Below, piece by piece: positions 22,101-37,100 of a stretch of DNA of 64,000 nt. This DNA is from Nematostella vectensis (taxonomy: Eukaryota > Cnidaria > Anthozoa > Actiniaria > Edwardsiidae). Both the position numbers and the translations under genes were made by a program. A model generated the notes under the pieces. It searched no databases. It was not told the DNA's origin and saw only the letters and a list, made by a program, of their open reading frames with translations. Position 1 is the stretch's first letter, and each line of letters begins with the position of its first letter. Where the stretch lies: contig NC_064036.1 of the NCBI RefSeq assembly GCF_932526225.1, positions 5,217,519 through 5,281,518 on the forward strand, given 5' to 3'.

Positions 22101-25100
22101 CATCTGTGGCAGTCACCTGCAGTATCCCTTGGCCTCCAGGCGTCCTTTCCGACACGTTCACAGGGTAAGCTAATTGACTGAACTCTGGCGCGTTGTCATT
22201 GACGTCGATGATTGTTATTACAACAAGGGTTGTATTGGAAAGGGCAGGCACTCCATTATCAGTTGCCTAATAAAAAAAAGTTAAAAAAAAACTAAATTGG
22301 TATGGGAGTGTATAGACACTTAAAAGGAGGTACATTCGCAGTTTAGGGGACTGGCGCTAAGTGATCACGTGACAGTGGCCTTTCTGGGTGGCAAATTCAA
22401 GCAAAAATAAACTGGGAAATGACTGAACCCGTCACACCAGAAAACGACGAAAAAATAAAATAATAAATTTTAATAAAATTTAAATACAAATTAAACCTTT
22501 CTGAACAAAGTTATTTATGGTTTTATTTGTAAATCGCTAAATAAATTGCTTTTTGTTGCTGTTATTTTGCCGCTAAAAGCCTGAGCGCGCGCTAGTTTGC
22601 CACCCAAAAAGTCACGTGATTTCTTAGCGCAAGTCCCCTATTAAACGAAAAGGAAAACAAATGGCAAAAAATGGACCACCGTACTCTCAGTCACGGTAGT
22701 CAATTTATAACTTCATAAAAAAACAATACCTTAAACTGATATTCAAACCTTACTTGTATTATTAAATGCTAAGGCAAAACTTCATAAAAAACAATACCTT
22801 AAACTGCTATTCAAACTTTACTTTTACTTAAAAATGGCAAAGCAAACGAAAAATCAGTAATCTTCATTTTTTTTTCCATTTTCACCTTGACGGATATATT
22901 GTAATATGAAGCCGTCTCATGATCCAAGGACTGGTTGACAATGATGATTCCTGTATTTCCGTCAATTCTAAACGGCAGCGAATGGCCTAGAAACAACAAT
23001 ATGATACAAACAATACTTTTTGTTTATTCTGCAGGGGCTTATTGACAAAGGAAAAAATCAGCTTGGCAACTCGTGACAAAAAATCAGATAGTCATTAGAT
23101 TGGCAGCGAAGACCCAGTAACGTGCAAAAAATGTTTATGAGTTGACCATTGGTGTGTTGATGAGAGGGACATAAATCTATACTTATTTGGGCGGAGTTGA
23201 CTTTTCTTTGTAGTTGAAATTGTGCCTTGTGGGAAATTTCCTCTAGACTATGATTGCAGAATGTCTTTTTTATTGCCCCCCTCGTTTTTGGAAATAGTCT
23301 ATTACTCTCCATCGCATCGCTTCGCACTAGTAAAATGTCGATAGAATAATACACAACGACTTACCAGCATGGTTGATAGAATAGGAGAGCCGCGCGTTGA
23401 TGCCCCAGTCCTTATCTTCAGCGGTCACCTTACCAACAGTATGCGCGAGTTGCGCGTCTTCTTTGACGGTAAATGAGTACACGGTTTCGCTAAATATCGG
23501 AGAGTTATCATTGATGTCATCAACCAGAACGTGGACCTAATCAACAGAAGCATTACTTGGAATTGCATTTGTTTTCGGTACCAGAGCTTCAATTGCTTCA
23601 GATGGAAATTTTTTCGATTTTCAATTTGGGGGTTTTGATTGGGTTGATTATGATACTTTTACCCCCAAAATTGGGGCAAAACTATAGTTAACTACGCAAC
23701 AATGTTAACAAATCCCCTAAGCCATCTAGTCCATCAGAAACTCACCGTCGCTGATGACGTCATTGTAGGATTTCCATGGTCAGCGGCTTCTACCAGAAGT
23801 GAGTATACAGCTTTTCCGTTATTGTCTATTTTTAGCAGAGGTCTCTCTCGGTCAAATAGATTAGACCATGTCAATGCACCCTGTAGATCCAAATAAATAA
23901 GCTTAACTTTGAAATAATGACGTTTTCAAATTAATTTGTAACGATAGACTGTTTTCCAAAAGCAATTTGATCGGGCAAAGTTCTGGAAAAATATAAGCAG
24001 GGCCCGTTTTTTATTCATTATTTTTTTTTACTGCAAATAACCATTATTAAGGGCCATGCCTTTATTACGGCTACATTAATAACTTATCGACATTATATGG
24101 AACACAACGTACCGTGGCGTTATCAATGTTAAATACATCATCTATGTTTCCGCCAAGAATCCGGTAGCTGATCACGGCATTCGACCCTAGGTCTTGGTCA
24201 GTAGCACTGACCCCAGCCATCACGTGACCCGTTGTTTCGGTGATATTGACGTAATACACGGATTGGGTGAAACGAGGTCTGTTATCGTTCATATCCAGTA
24301 AAAACACCAAGATAGTAAGCTCGCCCTATCAACCAGGTAATCCACACATAAACAAAAGGAATACCAGCAAGCGTGAATGTATCACATATATATTTTACTC
24401 ACGCATTTTAGGCTAAGTTCAAACGTATTATCAATGAGCCGTTTTAAATGCAAATACATGCAAATAAATCAAGTCCATTGTTTCATCTTCATTTGCAAAC
24501 ATTTGCATTTGACTAGGATCATGGAAAATTACGTTTAAACTTAGCCTTAAAGTACAATTTAGTCTTCAGAGCTGGAAATTTCTCATGAATAAGTTGATTT
24601 CTGGACTTTTCTTTCATTTAATCCCTTTAATCTCTTACCCGAGTTTTACCAAAAAGACTGCTTCTATGCCTAGATATTCCAATTACGACTGAATTTTGGA
24701 ACTAGATGAACCGTTTTTTATTACCAGCCGTGTCCTTGTGTTTATTGAATTCCCAGCCTTGCCAATAACAACATAAAGCACCTAAAGCCAGTATGTTAAA
24801 AAAATACTAGAATAAACACTAAAAAGTACTAATCTTTTACTGATTTCCTCTTTATCAACTGCTACTACATGAAATCGGTGAGTCCTCTCACCGTTCTTCC
24901 ACCCTCGTCCATGGCCGTCACTGTCAAATTGAAGAAGTCTTTCGTCTCTCGATCAAGGTTCTCTGGAGTCGTGTAGATGTTCCCAGACTGAGCAGATATG
25001 AAGAACTTACCATTTCCTCCTAGAAAACAATGTATTAATCCGGTAGGCTTCTAAAGCTCATTAAGGAATCACACTCAGCATCTTTATATTTTTTATTTTT

Positions 25101-28100
25101 TAATTTTTTAATTTTTTCTTTCTATCTATCTTTCTATCTCTCTCTCTCTCTCTCTCTCTTTCTTTTTTTTCTTTCATTCTTTCTTAATTCTTTCTCTCTT
25201 CCCATCGTACACATTTTTTCTTCACAAAACTCATGTCGATAGGGTTTTTAAAAGAGATAGCCTTCTACCTTCTACCCTGCTAGCAGAGCTTTCTACCTGT
25301 TTGTTTCTATCAGTTCACTTACTGTGCCGCGAGTCTGTTCTTTCGCGTTGTGTGTTGACACAAACAAAACAAAACGCAAAAGACTCGCGGCACGGATAAG
25401 TGAACTGATAGAAACAAACAGGAAGAAAGCTCTGCTAGCAGGGATCTACCTTTCAGCGAGTATGTGATACGGGCGTTAGGTCCCTCATCAGGGTCATAGG
25501 CTTGGACCTCGAGGACTTTGGTCCCTCCTGAAACATTCTGAAAATAAATAGGGATTAGGAAGGGATTTGTGTAATAACCGTTTCTGTTTCAAAAGCGTCC
25601 CAATAGTGCTTCTCGAACAGGTTAAAGATGAACAATTATTACATTAGGACCCCGCTAACTCGAACTCGGCTAAGTCGAATTCCCCGCTAACTCGAACTTA
25701 GTTGGATTTCCCTTGGATTTGGACCTTATTTTCAGTCATTTTTACTCGGCTAACTCGAATTCCCCGCTAACTCGAACTGTTTTTTTTTCCTTGGCCTAAT
25801 TTATTAACCCCTATAACTCGAACTTTGCTCTCATGACGTTCAACAAATCACGGAAATGGTATCTGTTATCTGATTATTACCCAATACAACTGTAATAACT
25901 AAGGACCGATCACGTATCATTAGCGGATTCACTACTGTAAGATGCGGCGTCTTAAGTGTCCGTTAGTGTCAACATAAAGCCAAAATTTCATCTTCGTTTA
26001 AGTGGTCTTGAAATAAACTTATTAGCCATCTATTGTGTCTCACTTCTCTCGTGGGAGTTTTTTTTTCTTCTCATAACAATAGAGTATCCCAGTCCGGATG
26101 GATAAACAGCAATTTGTGTGGGTTAGAGAATTAGAGAACAGGATCGCTCATTTGAGGGAGAAATGTAGATATTATAGTTGATAACGGTCCAGTCCATCCT
26201 ACCGTTTCTAACCTTAAGGCTATCGACCTGATATTTTCACCCCCAACACCACAACTAAAACGCAGTAGATGGACCAGGGCGTCATAAGAGCGACAAAGGC
26301 GTTTTATCGTACATCAGTTGTCCGTATTTACATAGACGCGCTGGAGTAGGGCAAACCTGCACCGAACATTTCAGTGCTTGATGCCATGACAATCCTTACG
26401 GGGGCATGGAAGAAAGTGACGACTGAAACAATCGAAATTGTTTCAAGAAGGCAGGCATTTGCGAAGAAGCGCAAATGAATGCTGTTCATGACATCAAAGC
26501 ACTGACAGAGGAAATAGAGTCACTACGACAAAACTTCCCGGAAACTGTAACAGAGGATGTGACTTCTGAAGACGTTGTCTCTACAGATGACAGGCTGGTA
26601 ACCTCTAGGATAAATAAGTTTTGAATTTTTCTAAAGTTTCTATTCGAGTGATTACGATATAATTCCATGTTATCTAGGCGGATTGAGTGATTGTTTCAAC
26701 AATAAAACTATGTTCATGTTGTATTACGTCATTGGGGATTTTTTTTGCCGACCCGGGTAACTCGAACCCCCGAACTGATTTTTTCTTCCCTTCAGAGTTC
26801 GAGTTAGCGGGCTTCTACTGTATATTGATACATAAATTAGTAATATGCAAATCTCTATGTTACATAGTTTTAAGTAAAATATTCACCAATTTCAATATTT
26901 ACAATTTTCATGATTGAATGGGTGGTCTTGACTATTCAAAATTGATTTATCTTATTTTGAATTGATTTATCTTTATACAACTGAATAAAAAATGCGGCAA
27001 AACGAATTTGGATTTTGTTCGTATAAAAAGCAGCTGGTAGGAACATTTTTTTTCTTTATTACTTTTTCTTTCTTTATTATTATATATTTTTTTGGAACAG
27101 ATCAGAAACTGGTCCATAAAATTATGCAGTTTTCATAAAGAAAAAAAATTCCCTTCTTTCGGATGATTTGATTTTATCCCGGTCAATTTGAGTCCAGTTT
27201 ATATTTAACTCTCCGTAATTGAAGCGCAGTTACTGTTGTTGATGTAGCTAGCGTGACGTCCAAGCGCGTGATCCAAGCGTGACTTCCACTTGGGTGGTCT
27301 TCAACGTTTACAGCATTCATTATGTCGGCGCCAAAAAGTACAAAAGTATACGTTTACTGTTTGAAAACTTAGCAATAACTAAGCGCTAAATCGGTATAGA
27401 AACGTTTTAGAAATGCATATTATTGCTATTTCCTTGCGTATTGCATAAAAACTTGCAAGCGTCTAAAACCAGAAACCAGACAAGGGATTCTAATCAGACA
27501 TTAGTCTAGGATCCACACAAATTACACAAGTTGCTATAAATAATTCAGGAAACCATATTTATTTAGTGCCTTTTCATCGATTCTAGCTGGTTTTACCCGT
27601 TAAAAAGGTATTTTTTTTGTTTTTAAAGTACCCCCCCCCCCCCCCTTCCTGACCGTTTTTAAGTTCTGATTAGGTTCTGATGGATTCGGTTCTAGGATCA
27701 CCGCGGTCATAGAAATGTGCAAGCGTCTAAAACCAGAAACCACTGACAAGGGATTTAATCAGACATTAGGCTAGGATCCACACAAATTACAGAAGTTGCA
27801 ATTAATAATTCGGGAAACCATATTTTTTTTATATAATGCCTTTTCATCGATTCTAGCTTATTTTACTCGTTAAAAAGGTATTTTTTTAACTCATTACTCT
27901 TTGCAGCTACTGGCAATTTCCATCATACTTCTGGAAGCTCTTGTCAATTTCCTTTTCATTGAATGGGAAATCTTTACTTTGTATAAATGGTAATTACCAT
28001 AAATGTATTATTTGAATTTGTAAAAGTATCATTTTCAATTTCTTGTCTGGGAGCTCATGACTTTTCAGTGGAAATTATCATTTTGCTGTCTTGATTTTTT

Positions 28101-31100
28101 TTTCACAAGGAAAAGCATTTTTGAATTGTCTGGGAGCTCTTAAATTGGTAGGCTGAATTTGAATAAGTGGCTATTTACAGATCATATTTTCTGAGAGCTC
28201 TTGATTTTTTTTAAGTATGTCGATTCTGTTTTATCTTCTGGCCTCCTTGACTATCATCAAATTCGTTAATCTCATTTTTATTGTTTAGAGGTAATCTGAA
28301 TCTTATAAATGGTCATTCTAAATAACAAGTCTGTCTGGGTGATCTTGAATTCTTTACACGTGGTAATTCTCATTTCATTATATTATATACTAGTGGGTAC
28401 CCTTGAAACATTCACGTTTATAATTCATAACGGAGATTAGAGCCACTATCTGATCTGAAAGAAAAAAACGGTTACATCATTTAATTTATACCTCTGTGTT
28501 TTCAATAGATCAAGTTTAATTACAAATCATCGTTATTTTATTCTAAAGAAATTTAAAAATTCTACGCTAAAAAAAACTACGCCCAAAATATTTCCTCCAC
28601 TTTTCTCTGCCTTTTTGGGGGCCCTGTGTTCAGAGTGTTTGGCGGGAAATTCATGTGAGTTTGCACGTCCTACATTCAAGTCAAATGCAATCAAAGTTTT
28701 TCCAACACGTTTGAATGGGCATTGAAAAGCACGAATACTTGCTTTATCGGCCCGGTCTTGGTAGTATTTTTGGTGGTGGGTTCCATACTATTTTCTCTGA
28801 AATGTGATGCGAAGGTGGTATGTGGCTTTATATATGATCGGCTAAGCTTGAGATTTGTTTTAATTATCGTACTATATAAAGTCATATTTACGAAGAAAAC
28901 ATGGACCGACAGGATATCAGAACTGAATCTAACAGCAAATGGAAGTTGAAAGTGGTCAAGAATCAGTTTTCATTCTATAGTTAGTAGTATTTAATCGATA
29001 CTATTGTGGCAGTTTTAGAACCTCTTGATTGTTTACAAAATGCGTGCGCTTGGTGTCGTGCAAGACGCAAACAAAAGTCTTCAAAAAGTGATATCCTGTC
29101 AACATTCTGCTTTTTTTCGCCGTAACATTAACTGTGATTTGAAAACCACGAAGTTCTTGACGTCAATGGTACTTTTGGCTGTCAGTTAGAAACACCATTT
29201 GGGTCTCTGCGGAGAACTCCAAAATGGCGCGTTTGCAAGTGCTTTCTCTCGCTAAGAAAAATCGTTGAATGGCAGGTTCTCTTTGCCTTACCATTTCAAA
29301 GTGGAAACCATTTCCTATCCGGTACTCCCTATTAGCTAGGGATTGTGATTCGTGTAGCTCTCGAGTTTTTAGTTCCTCTTTTTCTCCGTGAAAGATGGCA
29401 CACACTTTTTCCTTAGCGTATTAGATATAAGATATGTAACAATTTACATCTGATAAATGACAATTGTCATTTCACTGTAATGTGTACTGAGTAATGTTAT
29501 TCCCATTTCACCGTTAGAGTGCTCAAGACCTTTTTTACAAGTGGCGAGCTACAATTAATTGTCTTAATAAAGTGATTTACTTTTGATAAATAGCAAAAAT
29601 TATTTCATTGACTAGGTCACCTAGTCGGCTCTTGACTTTTTCACAAATGGCGATTTTCATTTTTTTTCGGATTGCTCTTGACTTGTGGCTATTCTAATCT
29701 CACTGTCTGGGTGTTTTTGACTTTTTACAAGTGGCGATTCTTATTTCATTGAGTGTTGATGAATTTGTACAAGCGGCGATTCTCATTTGATTATACATTT
29801 ATATTTGATTCAATTACAATTGTTATTTTTACTGTTTGGGTGATCTTGACTTTTTACAAGTGGCAGTTCTCATGAACTCTGATCTGAACTCTCGATTAAA
29901 GAGACCATAAACTACCGGATTGGATGCTGCGGTCAGAAAGATCAAATAGTCAAAGATCATGTGCGACCACCTTGGCAGATAGACACTTGAGAAGTGCAAC
30001 ACTGCTATCATAAACATGGGAACCCAGAGGATCAAAAAGCAGATAAGGATAGCTAAAACTGTCTTTGTAATCTTGACCTCGCTCACACCTTGTTTAGAGG
30101 CAGGAGCCCTTGTGCAACTGCCGAGTGTTCCTTGCGCAAGACTAGGCGCGACCGACATTACGTGATTCCTGACCTTGTAATAGCAAACTGGGATCGTCAC
30201 CATAGGAACGAAGATGAAGGCAATGTATGCAGGAAGCATAACTGTACAGGACCCGAAATGATCCCAGGACCCGAAATGATCCCAGGACCCGAAATGATCC
30301 CCAAAAGTCCCCCAAATGATCCTGGGACCCGAAACGATACAGAGGAGTCCCCGAAATTAACCCCAAGGAATTGCGGTAATGGACAAAGGGAAAGCAGAAG
30401 AAATACTTGCAATTCTTGAAGCATAATTAAGGGTTAACAGCGACTCAATTTCTAAACAACGCGACTTAAAAATATTAAATTCCAATACAATACTTCTATT
30501 TATTACATTGCCCGGCGTTAAACACATAAACAGAGTCCAAAACAAATACACAACTTTCAATTGCTACTGAAAGGAATACAGTATAAACATAGCACAGCTT
30601 TGCTCAGATCAACCAAACTCTCGACCTTCCATCACACTCTAAACATTTTGCGGTTCCGACACATGACTCTCATTTCCGGTAAACATCACCCCTAAAAATT
30701 AATATTCATTTGACAACCAAACATGTATTTCACCACGAAATTCTTGTTTACACGAGCGAATATTTACCGACACATTATATTTAGGCAGCCGGTTTGGCCG
30801 AGAAGATGGAACGACAAAAGCACACTGAGTAATACACTCGAACAACCAACCCATCTACTACCGATGCAAAATATTAAGAGGATGTGGCATTTGTTGAAAG
30901 CAATATTATGTGAGTTTTGAATTTCCTCATGTAGTCGTGCGTACACCCCGGCATGATAGGATAGGTCTTTCATTCGCCGAATAAAAACATGCAAAAAATA
31001 ACCTTAACCCATTTCGCTTACTATGAAAAGCAGCATGTCCTATCCTTTCTTTTTGGCTTTTTATGTAAAAATGATTTATCCACACCGTGTTCTTCAAATT

Positions 31101-34100
31101 ACTATCACAGGAATTGTTAGTTGACCCCAATTTCTGACTCAACCACTGTATTTCCCCCGCTGTCGTATATTAATATCTTAATACTATAGTTTTAGTTAAT
31201 GTAAATTTCCTTTTAATAACATAAATAAAGCTAAATGTTTCAAATGTTTTTAAAACTGAAAGCCAATCCTTACACATTCCTTTTGTTGTCCATTACTGCA
31301 ATTCCTTGGGGTTCATTTCGGGGACTCTTGGGGATCGTTTCGGGTCCCGGGATCAGTTGGGGAACTTTTGGGGATCGTTTCGGGTCCTGGGATCCTTTCG
31401 GGTCCTGGGATCATTTCGGGTCCTGTACATAACCCTTTTTTTTTGAAGAACTGAGCTCGGAAAACGCGGCGAACAAAAGAAATGCGGTCCAAACGTATAC
31501 CGAACGCCAAAGTGATAAAGCAAGCCCCCCCCCCCTTACAAGAACGCTGATAAGGATCGATACCACAAGGGTCGATGCGGTAGTCCTCCGGGCTGTGAAC
31601 AGAACCGCGTAGAAGCTTGGTTTCACGACCTTCAGATAACGACTTGCAGCGGTCAGCATCGTGAGAATAAAACTTAAGCCTTGACAAGACACAAGCGCAG
31701 TTCCTTGAACCGAACATAGCATGTCGCCAAATGGCCAGCTGCTTGTCAAAGTCGCCCCAATCGATGGCGGTAGAATAAGCAACGATACAATGAGGTCCGA
31801 TATGGCCAGTGCCAGTATGAAAAAATGGGAGACTGTCCGTAGCGCTTGATTACGATAGACTGCCACACACACGAACACGTTGCCAGTCACAGCGCACAAG
31901 TCGATGGCGATAAATAGAAGAGATTCTAACGCGACAGCTGTTACTGAGCGTTCTTACGTCTTCCTAATCCAGTTCTCCAAATCCCTCATATTCGTAGCAT
32001 CCATGGTGTTCCAAGAGTGGCTGGCCAACACAAAGCCTGACGTGTCTCCAAAAGTGCCTGCTTGCCGTTAAAAATCGAAAACCTATACAAAACAAAGCAA
32101 AGTCCTCTCTTTTGATAATACCATTGAGGTTGGTCTTTAAACCGATTGCCTTTCTTTGTGATGTATGAGTGGAAAATACAAATATTGTGAAAGCTTTCTG
32201 GACTTGAAACAGCTCGTATAAGTTTACGGTTATACTTTTGCCATTCTAATTGCACTCCGTTACAATTATAAAATTCCTTTTCTACTAACCGAACAGAATC
32301 AGGGATATATGAAAGCAATCAAAGTGTACATCAAATTGATTAGCATTGAGTCGATTTAAAATGTCTTTGCGTCTACCGACACTAATGTCATGCAAATAAG
32401 CTTGCAACGATTCACCTTGTTCAGTCTTCACTGAAGAAATCTTTGTCAAAGACGAAAATTGGGCAGAGTACTAGGTTTTTGGTAAATCAGATTTGCAGTG
32501 CGTCTGCACTTTTTTTGGAGGCAATTGTTTTCTCACATCTGAGACGGTTTGATTTCTCGCTTCTGAGACGGTAGTTAGCAGCCTAGTCCCAGGCGTTCTT
32601 ACCGGGTTTCCTGTGCTCAGAGATAAACCGTGAGGTAGCCTGGGGGCTGGGACGATCTCACCCACAGAACGCCTAGTGAAATTCGCCAAAAAAGTCCCTG
32701 ATTTCTTAAAAAGTTCCCTGATTTTACCTTGCCTATGCATCGACCTCACGGCTTAGATATTTGTCATTTCACGACTTAGGGCTTGTTTCCCGAGAAAGGA
32801 AAGCATCCTCTACACATTTGGTGGTTTGTTTGCTTCTATTTTCATCGTAAAAGCTTGCACGAAGCTCCTAATTTTGGAGAAAATTGAATCGAGACTTGTT
32901 TTGATCGTCGCTGGAATCTACTCCGCATTTGTAAAAATCTTCCCCATGCCACTTTCCCCTTGTTACAGCTAAGTTGTTCTCATTTCTATTTCTTTTTATT
33001 TCTTCTGCGAGTTATGTTTCCACGTTTTACTAAAGTTATTTTAATAAATGTGGAGAAGTCAAGAATCGAAATCCATCGTGTTTACCTTGGATTTAATGCA
33101 GCCAGCAAAAAATATTTTGTGATTAAATTCTTGATGGCAATAGTTTTTCTCTTAGCTATAAATCGGAATAACCCTGCTATCTGTGCTATACAGTATGTGT
33201 TATTGAATAAAGTTTCATTTTCATATTTTTGAATATCTTGGTTGTTTGTTATAGAATCCTTTAATCAATCCTGTAAAATACTAAACGAATGCGTCTAATG
33301 AGATTTTAATGAGATTTATTTATTTTATTTATTTATTTATTACATTTCCGGTGATGACGGCCGTAGGAGGCAAAGAACAGGACTCGAGGTCCCTATTTTA
33401 TTTACTACAGTGACGTTTGCATGATGGATGTTTTTTTTTATTTATTTGTGGGGGGGAGGGGGAGCATTGTTTTACAAGAGAAGCTGTTGAAAAACATTAG
33501 CCTGGTCGGATGTATTTTGAGAGTCACCATTATAGCCAGAATTTTTTTAGGGGTTAAGTTTTGCTTTTCAGCAAACCATTTTTCTCTCAGGTTTCTTCTG
33601 TTGCAGTGATACTACCTAGGTATCCAAGTTTCCCTTAGCCTACAGTGATACTATTTTATCTTTCCTTTTAACACAACTCCCAACAAAGTGGGTTAGTTTG
33701 ACCAAATTCCTCTTCTTCACCTAGCTACAGGCCTGCTTACTTGCTTGATAACATTATTCTTTAGTAAAGCTTTCAACTCTCGCATAACATAAACTAATTG
33801 AAATGTCATTATCGTGTCCCATCTATTCCTACCAGAAACTACAGTATAATATTTTGGCCATTAACTATTTCTTTCTATCGCTACCAGCACATGCAGCTCT
33901 CTGTGAGATTATAGGAGTGACACAAAAATGGTCTTTTAAAAGCCGTTATACAATCACCTGATCTGTTAAAGCTAAGGGCAACTTGGGATATACTGGCGTG
34001 ATTTTTAAGGGTAAATTTAGTGGCAACAATGAAAATAAAATACAAATTCAGTGATTAGTTGATGTTAGCCTCATGTAGTGCATCATGCATTGATCACCCT

Positions 34101-37100
34101 TGCATAGCCAGGATTTACAAATAAATGCTTTTTGTTGGTTTAGTGGGAAGCATCCGCCCCCTACCCTCCCCCCTAGCTATGTGCCAGACTTGGGAACAAT
34201 CATTAGCTCAATCATTGGTTTATATCAAAAGAAAAATGGTTTAAATTTCCAGATCAAGAACTTCGACTTTTTGTGTCCCCTTCAGAAGACTTATCCAAAC
34301 TTTTTGAGTAAAAAATATCAAATAGTTTTATTTTTTTCAGACCAAAGGTTGTTCCCTTTGAAAGAAGCTGGGCTGCCATTTAAAAAGGCTTGAAATACTA
34401 ACACTTAATTGCTAAAACAACACCCGGATAAGGTTATCAACTAGCTATTGAGGACAAAGGTGGAACATGAGGACAAGGTGGAACTGAACATTCCGAAAAA
34501 CAATTACAGTTAAAAACAAAACAAAAGCTGCAGTGTTTCTATTTGCTTAATTCTCTTATGGAAAAATTTATCATCACCAACAAACTAAAAGTTTTAGTAT
34601 AAAATTTGAAACTAAATTTGACATTGAAACAGCTAAAATAAGTCATTACCAAGAGTGTCAGTTCGTTTTGAACACCGCTAAGAAATTATAAAAGATGACC
34701 AATATGAGCATGTCTGCGGTTATGCGTCGAACAAACTCCTCCAAACATCTCATCGAATCTTCGAGGCAAAACAGCCAAGCCAACCCATAAAATACAAGCG
34801 TCTTTGAACGTATTCCTCCGTTTGCTACTTTTGAATAAGGGTGATTTTCCTGCAGCATATTATTCGCTATTCTCTGGTCGCCATTTTGGATTTGGCGAAT
34901 TTCACTAGGCGTTCGGGGAGATGGTTTTCTGTGACGTCACAACTCTTACCATCCACAGGAAACCCGATAAAAACGCCTGTAACTAGGCTGAGTAGTTAGA
35001 TATTAAAGACGAAGTGCTTTAGACCAATGACATTCTTTTTGGTGTTGTATGAAGGCTAAAAATCTATAAGTGCTTATTGAGACATTTTTTTTTCTAAACC
35101 AATGCCATTCGAAATTATCACGAATTTGGTATCCAAACTTTAAATGATCCGAATTTTGGTAATTTTACACGGATCTGGACCTGAAAATGTTATGACAACA
35201 ACTTTGGAAACATGTGGTAGCTAAATAGCATTCAAATTAATAATTGCGTGAATCTCAACCTGAGAGATTTTTAATTGGCGAAGGTAATCCCTACAGCGAT
35301 TTTCAAAAGAAAAAACAATATGTTTCGAGCAAAAACTGTTTTTATGGGAATCAAATAAAGAAATTATAGAAATTGTTCCCGCATTTCGCACTCGCTTTTC
35401 ATCTGTAAAATACATCTCAAAACATACTCATAAATCAAACTCTAAAAGCACCTATTTAGGACATTTTTAGGACATCGTTCTCAAATTGTTCTCTGATTTC
35501 TTTCTGAAGATCGATTTGCATTACGCAGTTGGATTTGAGAGTTGAAGGAGCGATTTCAGGGGTTGGGTAGTTCAAGCGCAAAGTCAAGGGCGGCCACAAA
35601 TACACCCAGAGTTGATTACGTGGGACATGCAAAGACTGCATGGGCTGGATTAAGACTATGTAGATCATCAAGCATGGCTAGCGATTTTATTAGCCTATTG
35701 GTTATCAGGTTATAAGCTAATATTTCTGGCTACCACGTCTGGCATTATTGCATTCTTCCTGTAGTATATGAGTCTAGCGATTCTACAAAATTCGGATCGA
35801 AACTCCCTGTTGAACAGCCCATAGACTACAGGATTAGAAGCTGCCGTCAGGAATATCAGATAATCAAATAACATGCGACCATCTTGGCTGATAGACTCCC
35901 AAAGAAAAAAGAATGGTTATGATGAGCAATGGGATCCAGAGAACGAAAAATACCATCAGTACAACTAGAACTGTTTTAGTGATATTAATATCAGCTACGC
36001 CATACTTGGACCTACGAGAGGTATTATCCAGCGGTAATCTCGAAAGGGTAGGCATGACTGCCGTCACATGGTGTTTGACTTTACGGTAGACCTTCCAGTA
36101 GCAAATAGGGATGGTTATGATTGGAATTAAAAGGAACAGTGTCGACTCGGCAATAAATATCCAGGCTTGCATTCTGCGTGAAGGTAAGCGTGGTACACAC
36201 AAAAAGTGCGGACCAAATTGAAATTCAACGCCGAAAATTTGAAGAAATCCGCCAGCAAACACGGCACATGTAACAAACGAAACCAACAGCGAGCCGATAG
36301 TATTTTTGGTTGTAAAAAGCCTAGTATAAGAGGCAGTTTTTACAACCTTAAAGTAACGACTGGCTGCAGTGAACGACATAAGCACGAGCGAAAATGCGTG
36401 TAACGTCAACTCCATTGTTCCTTGTGCAGTACATAACACATGATCGTATGGCCATGAGCCCGTGATAGCCGCGCCTATGGATAGTGGACGGGATAGGATA
36501 GCAGCTGACAGGTCCGTGATGGCCAGTGCCAGTATGTACATATGGGTGACTGTCCGTAGCGCTTGATTACGATAGACTGCCACACACACGAACACGTTGC
36601 CAGTCACAGCGCACAAGTCGATGATAATAAAGAGAAGAGATTCTAACGTTACAGCAGTCATTGAGCGTTCTCGCGTCTTTGTAATCCAGTTATTCAAATC
36701 TTTCATGCTCGCTTCAACCATTGTCACTTATGAATGCTAGGCCGTTTTCCGCAGCCGTTTTGAAGAAAAAGGGGCAGGTGATTCATGACATAAGCAGAGA
36801 CATGATCCTGCAGAGTAACCTATGGAAAGGATGCTAAATGACACTGTAGCAGGCAGTTTCACGGACAAGGTTTTAAACGGTTGACATGAAACGGATAGCA
36901 GGCTTGATTAAATTGATGCTTGGAGTGCATTGCATGATTAAGGAAATTAGATTTGATCACAACGGGCAAACAAAGGGAGAAAATATCAAGTTTTTGTTAA
37001 TCACTCGGAAGCTATAAACTGTATATTTCTAATCCGAATTTATAACTAGCATCGCTTTGATTCTACCGCGAAAGGCAGGATATAATGATTGTGGCCCAAC

